DNA of 64,000 bases from Varroa destructor. Its lineage: Eukaryota > Arthropoda > Arachnida > Mesostigmata > Varroidae. Numbering within the stretch: position 1 is the stretch's first letter; each line of letters opens with the position of its first letter. Shown here one piece after another: positions 52,131-61,947 of the stretch. The notes beneath the pieces were generated by a model. That model did no database searches. It saw nothing but the letters and a program-made list of their open reading frames with translations, and was not told where the DNA came from. A program made the position numbers and the translations under genes. Location of the stretch: NCBI RefSeq assembly GCF_002443255.2, contig NW_019211456.1:51024486-51088485 (forward strand), read 5' to 3'.

Positions 52131-53213
52131 CAGATTGGATGTTTTTCTCCGCCGCTATTCGGTACTGCCGGCTAAGTTCGTCCGTTGCTGGTCGCACGGT
52201 TAATCACAATGTAAAGACGTCTGCAGCCTATACAGTTGCATCCATTGGTTGAATGAACGCATTGTTCTGTTGTCGAAAGTGACGTATCATTCTCGGGCGG
52301 TTAGGAAAAAGTCTACTGAACAAATCTGCCAATTATAGTGAAATAAGACAGCTGACAAATAATGGTAAGTTGAATAGTAGACGTGGTCACCCTCTATCGA
52401 AGTTCGAATAATCCTAGCTATTATTGTGTTTGTACTAGGTGTAGATAAGCTTGTAATGTGTCTCGTGCTTCGCTCAACGACGAACCGAAAAATGCCAGTG
52501 TCACGGTAGTGCAATCATTGGTAGGTTTTAAACAACCTCGTGAGCTCTAGGGCCGATCATTCTAGGAATTGCTTAATGACATCAGTTTTAGTCAGGCTCG
52601 TGAAAATGACACTTAGATGGTACAGGATAACATATAAAACTTTGTACATTAAATTGTTATATGTTATGTATATATGATGTAAAATATCGAAATGTCTATC
52701 CGGCAAAGCTGAGTAAATGAGTATGAATGATTGATTGATTGATTGAATTTTCGATAGGTAAAGGCCACACGACATGCTTGTTTTGCGCCACGCTTAAAGA
52801 TGCATTTCTCTACTAAAAAGAATCATTTTCATGGAAACCATTGACGATTCTTTGTTCCAGCAATAGCATGGTCTGTAAACTATACGTATGATACATAAGG
52901 GTTTACTATATATTCGTTGTTCTTGACTGTGGACTACCTCTTCGGTGAGGTTACAAATGAATGAATATCCTGACCTGACAACAGTTAATAGCTAAATAAC
53001 TGAAGCCTGATAAAGCTCTTTTAATATTTAGATGTTTCAGTAGCACAGTCGAAGTTGCTAGGTATACAGCTAATGTAGTTTAGTTATATTTAATGAAAAC
53101 CAGTTTTAACAAAGCATACAAAATGAATGAGCTGATAGATAACGTTTTTTTTCCCTTCTTCCTATTTTGTAATATAGAAATTTAGATTTTTTCACATCAC
53201 GAACTTGTGCACC
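52131..53213. other. Short intergenic region between NUDT1 and STRAP
   Basis: No gene is recognised. A (TGAT)n micro-repeat lies at 52728-52746. Both flanking genes run on the minus strand, so this holds the end of NUDT1 and the promoter of STRAP. Confidence 0.6.
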
Positions 53214-53219
53214 TTTATT
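53214..53219 (-). terminator. Polyadenylation signal AATAAA (minus strand) for NUDT1
   Basis: TTTATT on the plus strand, 264 bases beyond the NUDT1 stop codon on the minus strand, in T/A-rich sequence. Use is inferred. Confidence 0.5.
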
Positions 53220-53482
53220 TGGTCGGGCATATGATGCAAGAATACGTATATAGCCGTTACAAATATGAACTTGATATTACGTTTAAATATTCAGCTTTTA
53301 TAACATATGCTATTCTTTAGTTGAAACGAGTCGTTTTCGACGATTCATGATGTGTAGTTTTTACCGTGTCTAAAATATATAGAGAAGCCCTATATTTCTG
53401 ACCGAAGGTTGAAGTTTTAGAGAGTGTCCTGAGGTTTTCCCTGAAATGCACGCAATAGCTTCAAGATACACCAGCTCTCCGT

Positions 53483-54019
53483 TTAACACATTGGTTCTAG
53501 CTTCTGCGAGTCATCACTAATTTCCCGGATCGTTTGGTCCAAAAGAATATCATTATTTTGAAACTTGAAATAAGCGACAAATCGCTTACCGCTTTCCCAT
53601 AGTGGAAACCAGAATTTGTCGTCTTGCCACATTTTGTCAAATGGAACTTTGTTAATTGGGTACCATTGAGGTAGCATTTCCTCCGTCTCCACAGGTTCGC
53701 CAACTGGCTCGTTCGATGTATAGATATGACCCTCCATGATATGATCTCCTTCAACGAACTCAAAAGTGATTACAGCGAACTTATGGAAAGTGGCTACCTC
53801 AAGGCCGCTCTCTTCTTTCAGCTCGCGTATTGCCGCTTGATCAATTGTTTCGCCGGGATCGACCTTGCCTCCAAATCCGTTCCATTTGCCAGCTCCGAAA
53901 CCTCTCTTTTTCATGCCGAGTAGCACCTTGTCGCGTTTACGAACGAGAAATAGGGTATATAGTTTACGCACTGCGGTCGGAGAGACACGAATCTGTCGAG
54001 TGGCACTCAGCTCCGACAT
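53483..54019 (-). CDS. NUDT1: Oxidized purine nucleoside triphosphate hydrolase (MTH1/NUDT1), 178 aa
   Basis: The single coding exon encodes a Nudix hydrolase of the MTH1 type. The Nudix box is intact: G51-x5-E57-x7-R65-E66-L67-x-E69-E70-x-G72-L73, giving the metal-binding glutamates. KKRGFGAGKWNGFGGKV matches human MTH1 closely. N47, W131, D133 and D134 (in MWQDDKFWFP) correspond to human N33, W117, D119 and D120, which recognise the oxidised base. Known role: hydrolysis of 8-oxo-dGTP and 2-OH-dATP to monophosphates, keeping them out of DNA, in cytosol, nucleus and mitochondria. Relative to the human 156-residue form there are 14 extra residues at the N terminus and a short extra C-terminal tail. 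The ATG at 54019 is preceded by an in-frame open stretch back to a 3' splice site (54043/54042), so this ATG or a longer spliced form is possible. STRAP lies 1.6 kb downstream on the same strand. Confidence 0.96.
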   Translation of the reverse strand: MSELSATRQIRVSPTAVRKLYTLFLVRKRDKVLLGMKKRGFGAGKWNGFGGKVDPGETIDQAAIRELKEESGLEVATFHKFAVITFEFVEGDHIMEGHIYTSNEPVGEPVETEEMLPQWYPINKVPFDKMWQDDKFWFPLWESGKRFVAYFKFQNNDILLDQTIREISDDSQKLEPMC

Positions 54020-54043
54020 GGTGTGGCAACTCGCTTGCAGCCT
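54020..54043 (-). other. 3' splice site and end of 5' UTR of NUDT1
   Basis: On the minus strand a T-rich tract ends TTTTTTTAG (AG at 54043-54042), followed by 22 bases up to the ATG. These bases are open in the NUDT1 frame (reading LQASCHT before the ATG), so an upstream exon could extend the protein at its N terminus. Confidence 0.5.
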
Positions 54044-54202
54044 AAAAAAATAAATTATTAAAACATGAAATATTATTGCTCCTGACCGCTTGGTGTACCA
54101 GCTGTGTTTGCGCTGCTGGTCATGAAGTTTAATCGACGGAACAACCTGTGACCTAAGAAAAGATTACTGGAGAGCTTGCCATGGGTCCACGAACAGTTAC
54201 AT

Positions 54203-54412
54203 TTAAAAAGAGATTTCATGCACACATTTGAATAATCGAACATATACGAATCCACTTCCACGTAAATAAAGACAAGTTCTGCGCGGCTTAGACCCAAAGC
54301 TATCTCCTCCCACAGCTAAAGACTTAGCCCTCGGAGCCTCTATGCCAACAGCGGACGCTGAAGGGTTAACAGACGCAAACGAGCCGAATATAGAAAGTAA
54401 CCTGTTTAGCAT
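54203..54412 (-). CDS. Presequence-like ORF just upstream of NUDT1, unassigned
   Basis: On the minus strand an ATG at 54412 opens a 69-codon frame starting MLNRLLSIFGSFASV and continuing rich in Ser, Ala, Arg and Lys, with few acidic residues in the first 35. That composition resembles a mitochondrial targeting peptide. It ends 0.18 kb upstream of the NUDT1 coding exon. A donor-like GGATTC|GTATATG exists but is in phase 0, whereas the NUDT1 exon needs phase 2, so a simple fusion is not supported. It could be an upstream ORF or 5' UTR exon, part of another small gene, or chance. Confidence 0.18.
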   Translation of the reverse strand: MLNRLLSIFGSFASVNPSASAVGIEAPRAKSLAVGGDSFGSKPRRTCLYLRGSGFVYVRLFKCVHEISF

Positions 54413-56393
54413 ATAAGTTATGGTAAGTCCCCTCCTTCAGCAACCGTTTCATAGCAATTTGTGACCTTGGCACAAATAAATAAAGCTAAACATATTTTAT
54501 AATAATCGGATATTATAAAATATATATGAACGATGCTCTGTTAAATATGTTAAGATTTGAATACACTTACTTTCCTGCTGAGTAACTAGTTATTTAAAAC
54601 TTTATGCGGTTATTATTATTATTATTATTAGACTGTTGCGAGCGAATCCGGCAGATTTTGAAATTTATTAACTTTTCAAATTCAGCGCTACTCGCAGATA
54701 CAATTTGACTAATAGATAATTCAGTCCTTTTCAGAAATCGTCTGAGCGAAAACCGGTTGAGTTTACTCGAAAAAAAACAGTTCAGAAGTAAAAATGTCTT
54801 TTAACCTAAAAAATCAAAGGCCACAGGGCCGCAGAAATTCATCGAAGATCGATGCAAATATTATGTAAACAGATCGTAATTGAAAGCACAGTGCGCAAGT
54901 AATGCACACGTTTCAAGGACAAGCATTGGAGTACTGAAGACCAGTGGGGAGGTGACCAGTTGTGTCCGTCCGAAGGACAAGAACACATTTCTGCAGTCGA
55001 AGAGGCTTTTTTTTACGAAAGCAAATCCTAAAGTCTAAAAGCTCTGTCGGCCAAAACTGGCATTTCACGCGTAACGTGTTATAGAATTGGGAAAATGCGG
55101 AAACTGAATAAAAACGGATCCCTATTGAAAAGCAAAAAAGGGCGTCTTGCACGTAATTTATTCTTTGCATGGGACATTCTGCACAGAGAATCTTGTAAAA
55201 CAATTATATGTTCCTGAATGCTTTTCCATAATTTGGAATAGCGTAGATATAAGGCTCATGCTAAACTCTAAATTACAGAGATACTGATACAAGGGTGCAA
55301 ATCACTATCAGAAAATTACGTTTAGCTGACCTGGTGCTCTAGGCCTACGTTGTATTCCCGTGTCACATTGGTCACCTGTGTGCTATAAAAATTATAATAT
55401 GATACATATTACTATGGACTATAAAAGGCACACTTCTTGTAAACATTAATTGAACTTAAATATTGAATACTTCCAAACATTTTTCCCCATAGGTTTTTAT
55501 GTCACAGGAGCCGGTTAGATAGATTCGACCGGGACTGGCTAGTGCTTGAGGATATTATAAACACCTTCTAAAAGACGCTAATGACCATTTACCAGAATAT
55601 ATTAGTTGTATGCACAAACAATGAACTTTGTTCAAATAATGGCATCGTCCGCTTATGGATAGCTTTGACCCGTTTTTCCTTTTTTGTTAGCTCGACAAAT
55701 AATTATACAAGAACATTCTTTCTCCTTCTTTAGGTGATAAAAAAAAAAAAACAATTTCTTGCGGGAGTCTCGAAAGTTTGTTTCGAGCTAAAAGGCAAAT
55801 AGATTTTTATTCACAAAGTTTTGTAAATAATAGAAAAACATTTTTTAAACCGTTCAGGCAAAGATCAGAGAAAATATTGTCAATAGTATAAGCAGACTCT
55901 AGGCTGCCGACGTGAAAGGAAGAAATACAAAAAAAAACCAGAGCCTAAGAGTAAAATAAAATAGTTTAAGAGTTAATAATACATTTTAAAATTAAAAGCA
56001 ACCAATATAATATTTAGTGTTAAGTTTTGCTTGTACGAGTAAAAATATATACGATGAACTTCGAATAAGCAGTGGGTAATTTCATCAGCCAAAAACTGGA
56101 TTGCGGCTCAAATCACTGCACTGGCACATAACCCGGGCGTGTGCCTATTTTCCATTATTTATATGTATCCGTAAATTATGTTCTGCTATAAGGCCTGAAA
56201 TCTAAGCAGCTTCTATCAACAAATTACGGTAGATATTGAGTAGCGATTTGCTCAATTACTAGCTCGTAGTGACATTGAACTGTGATCAGCTCGTAGATAC
56301 TCTTGTACCTAACTTACCGTCTACTGAAAACAGACTTTCTTGCTAAAGTCCACTCCGTCCGGTGTTTACGCAGCAACTGCTTATTCTTCCGCC
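54413..56393. other. Intergenic, nothing recognised
   Basis: AT-rich. (TTA)7 lies at 54610-54630 and a poly-A run near 55739-55752. No coding signal. Confidence 0.6.
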
Positions 56394-56415
56394 GGGGGTG
56401 GGGGGGGGTGGGGGG
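56394..56415 (+). repeat. G-run, G-quadruplex-type motif
   Basis: G5-T-G9-T-G6 in a row on the plus strand. It is the only long G-run in an otherwise AT-rich window, and three G-tracts, one long enough to split in two, can form a quadruplex. Confidence 0.85.
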
Positions 56416-57977
56416 TAGTGGCCCATTGGAGTGGAGATTACATTTCCGAACAACTTAACGCCCACTCTGGCGGATTATACAAATATATGACAAACATTTA
56501 TAAATATTAAGCCATAATATCAGTATCGATCCATTTGCAAATGCGATCACTGTATAACATATATTGCGTATAGTTAGGCTGCTCTTTTTCATCGCGTTCT
56601 CACCCGTTCAGCAGATTCGTAGTTAACTGCCCACTGCGTAACAAGGACTAATCGTACACGTATGGCGGCATTTCACAGAGGCGAAACACATAACTCGTAA
56701 GAGAATTCATTTGAATATGAGAAGTCAGGTATGGGTTAGGGCGACAACATCCACTGATAGCAGTATTTTTTTTTCTTAATATAATAAGCCCTTTAGTAAT
56801 AACGTTTGAATCTTACGGTGCGTAAGATATATTATATAATAGGCTACAATTCTGTACAGCCATCTTCAGTCAAAAAACAGGTCTTTCTGTTTCCAGCTTT
56901 TTACGGCACCGCAGAGGAGCTTTGTCGCAACAAGCCTTCCAATTACTAACGATACCCCTTCAGCCTATCGTTCGCATTGCTTGGCGACTTCACGTATGGC
57001 AGCATGGTTAAACGTAGGCGGTAGTGTACGTGCGAGGCGTTGTTACGAACTTAGCGATTAGTTTACTGATGCGGTATCGTTGCACCCCTTCCTCCCGTCC
57101 CCCTCCGCCGGACGGCAGTGCGAAGATCTTTCTTGTCGCTGCGACGGTGACAGCGAGACATATCGACCATTCATTGATCGATCGAGCGGAACGGAATTGC
57201 TTCGAATGAGCGGGTTGAACGTTATACCAAAAAGTAAAAGTGAACTGAGCCATACGATTATAGTTATAGGTTGTCAAGTTTGCGGTCATTCGTACAATAT
57301 GCCATATACGATTAGAGCTAAATGTATGTATCCACTTTTACAAATGAATTATATTCTAGTACAGTTAAATTATTCAGCCGTTTAGAAAGTAAGTAGTTGT
57401 TACAAGATTACTGGATGATCAATTACGAACCCTTGATCAATGAAATGTACGATCAGTACCGAAAACCAGAAAGATATCCTAACAGCTACCTACATCTGCA
57501 TCTTACCCTGGCGAACTCCTCAGCAGAAGATCCGCAATCTTTTCACATTCTATCTTATAGCATTCAACTACAAGTTAAAGTGCTCGACGCACAAGCATAA
57601 AAACAGTTTTGTAATTATTTAAAATTCATGCCGTACATTAGACGAATGACCGTTGAGCATAAGTTAGAAACAGAAAATGAGACCAGCGCGTTCTTTTGAG
57701 GTATATCGGAGTTCTGAGTTTTTTTTTGGCCTAATATAGATTCGCTTACCTTACTCAGTAGATTAAACAAATTCATAGAGCCATTTTCTACAAATTCCAT
57801 CTGACAAATAGTTGCTTACCTGGGAATACTGCTGGGGAAATAACCTTCGCACAGCCCTGTAAGCTTTTAATAATGAGGTATGCCTCTGAAACTATATTAA
57901 ATAATTGTAGACTAAATGGTCACCTACCTGCAAGAGCGATCTAGCAAATGGGACAATCGTCTATTCGATCAGTGCAT
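56416..57977. other. Intergenic, nothing recognised
   Basis: A small C-rich patch at 57085-57115 (CTTCCTCCCGTCCCCCTCCG) lies in overlapping open frames on both strands (57008-57385) without any domain. Confidence 0.5.
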
Positions 57978-57987
57978 TTCCCGAACT

Positions 57988-58018
<31 letters not shown>

Positions 58019-58049
58019 GGTAGTTCGGGAATATATATATATATATATA
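57978..58049. repeat. Palindrome centred on (AT)14, followed by a second (AT)n run
   Basis: Left arm TTCCCGAACTATC (57978-57990) and right arm GGTAGTTCGGGAA (58019-58031) are inverted copies with one mismatch. They flank 28 bases of pure AT repeat, itself self-complementary, so the whole 54 bases can form one long hairpin or cruciform. A second AT run follows to about 58049. Confidence 0.85.
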
Positions 58050-61000
58050 ATCAGGGAAGCTTACGGCCTACCTCTGTTAAAAGTAAAAAGCCCAAGATTT
58101 TATTGAACCAGGTTGGCGAAGTTTCTGTCGCGTCCTACTCATCGGGTCGTTGTCGTCATTCTCAACCGCAGCGGCCTTTGCAATGAAACGTGTTATATTC
58201 GAGCTGGTAAATCACTTCAGTGTCCGTAAAAGGCAGGCTCAGTTAATCTATATCGTTGAAAATAATAAAAATCTATAATCTTCGCCTTTCACCAATAACG
58301 ATACATAACTGTGATAATGCTTATTATGACAGAACAACCTGTTATATATAGATCTTAGAAGCCTCACAAGCTGTAGCACGCCATCAGTGGAGGACGTACG
58401 TACAGCCTAAGGAGTAGCTTACGTGGAGGTTTAAAAGGAACCCTTTAGGAGGAAAAATAAGGCGGATTGCACAAACAGGTTCAATCAGTTGTTACTAAGT
58501 CATTGTGATCTGCAACAACCAAAACCTGAAAACGGAACCAACGCCTGATGCTGTTAAATATTTAAATTCGCCGTTGTATCTGGTTGCGGGGTCTTGTCTG
58601 TCTGTCCCTTTTAGCTGCGCTTGATGATTTCTGGACGTCGCATCACACTTGAACGTGTTGTATATTTCGTCTCAATTTCGAACAAGCAACTCGGTCCCTC
58701 TTATCCATTCATTCTATGCTACTTTCTAATATTGCACGCGATATGCAACATTCTAACTTAATTAGCCTTGAGTTAAGTTTGATCAAAAAAAGATATGGGT
58801 ATCACGTGTATTATATTTCTCTACTTATGAAACAGTTACAGCTTCTTGCAGGACAACAATCATAAAGGGCGGCTGGGTGTTGTCGTCATAGGGCATTAAA
58901 GCCTTTAATTTTTTCCATCAAAATTTCTGCTGTGTGTTCTCTATTCCACTAGGGTTCTCACAAATCCTGGATGACCCACCGTACTGAAGCGTATCCTCAA
59001 AAATGCCATTGTTTTTTTCTGATCTCAAAGATGCCGCCCTTGTAAGTATGACAGCCTACTCTGCACACGGTACAAATGCGCAGTGTGAGGAGTATTGCCA
59101 GTTCTGTCTTAAAGCTAACCACACGTACTTCAACTTTTGATTATTTTATAACTGGCTGGCCATTAAAAAAATAATCATATAACCGATAATTTTGCTTGGT
59201 CCTAAGCTGTTGTATGTACTAGTAATCGGGTCTGCCCCAGTCACAGTTTGCGATAGACGGATATTCTGAGTGACTGAAAAACGATATGACCATATGGATC
59301 TAGAAAGGACGGATGGCAACCGCAACGGCTCATACTGTCGCTTAAGCCAAGCTAGGCACAACGGTAAGATCTTTGAAATTATTTATGTTCTTTCAAAAAT
59401 CGTTGCCGCTATTTCATAGCGAGTGTATTACCAGCCAAACTAGTCGCTCAAAAGTGCTTCAATAGGTTTTTGACGCCGGCAAAAGATAAAATCAAGTAGG
59501 TGTCCAAAGAGTACCACTTCGTTTCGTTCGCCAGACAACGAAACTACAAGTTTATGGAGAACGGAATTGATCTCTTGTCATTTTTAACGAAAAGGTCTTA
59601 CAGCGAAGATAACGTGTCTATATTCTTGTTAGGATAGCAGGTGACGATTACAATGCGAACAATTCAATATCATTTATCACCCAAAACTGCCTAAAGTGCT
59701 GTGGGATGACATGGACCTGTTGAATAGGTCCTAGGATTTCTGCGACAAAGCAGCTCTTTTCATCCCTTACGGATAGATCCTCCCACAACGATATACTTAA
59801 TTTCCATTTCGCAGTTGTTAAGTGTATTTAATCCGAGACTGACTTTTAGCCCCTATAATGTGTATACTAAACCACCCCGAATCCGAACTGTGAGATACTA
59901 CCTATGGCATAAATGAGCCCACCTCAGCTCACCACCGAAATCTGCAAGAAGCAGGCTTATATTGCGGGGTGCCACTTCCGATCTAAAGACCATGTTTCTT
60001 TCGCTTGCTTACAAGTCGGTCTCATGCATCAATGAGATATAAGCTTCCGACGCATGTGCCCTTCATGGACGAACAGAGGTGCAAAACGTGTTGTTTGTTG
60101 CAGCGGTTATCATTACCCGGCTTTTAATGTTGTAGTTGTGGCCATCCCTGTTACTATGCAGGTGTTATTCCATGCGCACGAAACGGCACTCCTTGTGTAT
60201 GGCCACCCCTGCTTTCGCTATCGTACCGAGTAGAATAGAAAGGCGAAGAAATTCTGTATTTGTCACACTTGTTGACGACACTCTTGTGTCGGTATCCTTT
60301 TCAACTGGATCTCGGATTTATATATGTATATATATGTATAATTATAATTGATGTCTCTGATAGACTGTTTGTAAATTTTGCGTATCTTGTAAGCACTTTT
60401 AATTAATTTTTTACTATAGACATTTTTCGATTCATCGAGGAGCTTGAATTTCCGTAGTGGACCAACGACAAGTTGCCTGTTATTGGGATGTTCGTTCCGA
60501 CTGAGATTTCTGCCTGTAACTTCTACGTTATGAAGTTTGGAAAAGTCAAATATGTACGCACTCGCGGAAGTCAACTATTTTCAAAGATCTAGAAAATGCA
60601 AAGTTTCTACGAATATCAAGCATTTGCTATTGCAATTGTAGTTTCACAGAATATAGTTAGTCCGGCAAACTCTGCCAGAAAGTAGTGACACACGAATGGA
60701 GAACATCGTGGCCCAAGTGGCTACGATCCCGGATCTTAGAAATAATTGTAACACGTAAACCCTGAAAATTTGCTCACAAAGTATTTTTCCTAAAATGTCT
60801 TCACAAGAAATTGAAGGAAATTTTTTCATAAGAAAAAAATATCGCTTAATAATTGTAATTATCAACAAATTTGCAAGTGTGTAAGTACAAATAGCCCTGT
60901 GATATCGACTGCTTGACTAACAAATGGACAGTCTTGGGAAAAGTGGAAAAAAAAACAAGTAGCTCTGTCCTTTTGATTTCTGTATGTATAATTCTCTAGC

Positions 61001-61861
61001 TTTTTATAGACATAAATTATTTGAATAGATCTCCGTTGCGGCGTTAGCAACGGCTATTAAAAAAGTAATTTTAAGTTCGAGGCTCTGGAATGGTGTGATA
61101 GGAAGAGTACGCTGCTACCTAAACCAATAACATTCACAATTTCTTTTTTATATACAGACTCCTGAAGACGGAACTGTAGCTCCGTAGCCACAAATGTAGC
61201 ACATAGGAACTGTGTAGCAAGCAGGATAGCCATTATTCCACAGTATGTGAAACGTCACTATCACTAGTTTTTCCCTGCGCTTCGAGCTTTAACTCTGGCA
61301 TTGCCGCTGGCTATTTTATCAGATGGCTGGGTCTCAGCACAAAACGTATTTTCAAGATTGGTGCGCAACTACTTTACTTACGAAGCTATCACAGGGCTGA
61401 CTGATTTTCCCCGTTTGTGTCCGAGTTACTCTTGCAAACAACGCTTTCATGAAAATCATACGAAATTTTTTTTCTCTAGACAGATTGCATTGGTCCTGCT
61501 TCACCACTTAATTTTTTCAGCTAATATCTGCAAATATCGATGCGAAGAAATGAATATTTGCGCAGTGATGAAAGTCAGGCTGAAAAGTTAACGGTTTGAG
61601 ACGATTTGCGATTTGGAGCTTTAAGAAACGCTTTTATTTATTGTGGTTATAGCAACAGAAGACAGTTAGTCGCGCTTTTACGGGTGTCTCGCAGTGTGCG
61701 ATACAACGTTGAGGATCAAAAGTATACATGCTGACGCGGACAAGAAGAACAGCCGTACTGCAAAATAGAACTGAATGAAATTTTCGCGCACTTCTTAATT
61801 CACGCACTACTTACATAGCCAGGTTTCAATAATACAGACACTATGTTTTAATCGTCGTGAT
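58050..61861. other. Intergenic, nothing recognised
   Basis: AT-rich. An isolated ATGCCGCCCTT|GTAAGTATG at about 59031 looks like a start exon with a consensus donor, but no partner exon was found. A (TA)n stretch lies near 60320-60345. No gene is supported. Confidence 0.5.
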
Positions 61862-61947
61862 GGGTCGTAGGTAGAGTGCTTGCCTACGAATCCTTGGGAC
61901 ACACGAGATGATTCAAGTTGTCAAGTGGGCGTAGGCCCACTTTTTTT
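61862..61947 (+). ncRNA. tRNA-like element followed by hairpin and T7: candidate Pol III transcript or SINE remnant
   Basis: The segment GTAGGTAGAGTGCTTGCC (61867-61884) resembles the D-arm and box A side of a tRNA (compare GGTAGAGCGCTTGC in many tRNAs). GATTCAAGT (61909-61917) resembles box B. Immediately after comes a perfect 8-bp stem, AAGTGGGC-GTAG-GCCCACTT (61923-61942), overlapping a run of seven T (61941-61947), the standard Pol III stop. The tRNA cloverleaf is not complete, so this is not called a tRNA. A degenerate tRNA-derived SINE head or a small Pol III RNA fits best. Confidence 0.3.

Noticed and set aside
57008..57385. Overlapping frames on both strands around a C-rich patch
   Set aside because: No domain; the open frames come from the local GC-rich stretch.
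59020..59060. ATGCCGCCCTT followed by consensus donor GTAAGTATG, resembling a first exon
   Set aside because: No phase-compatible coding exon with recognisable content found downstream; isolated splice-like motifs are expected by chance.
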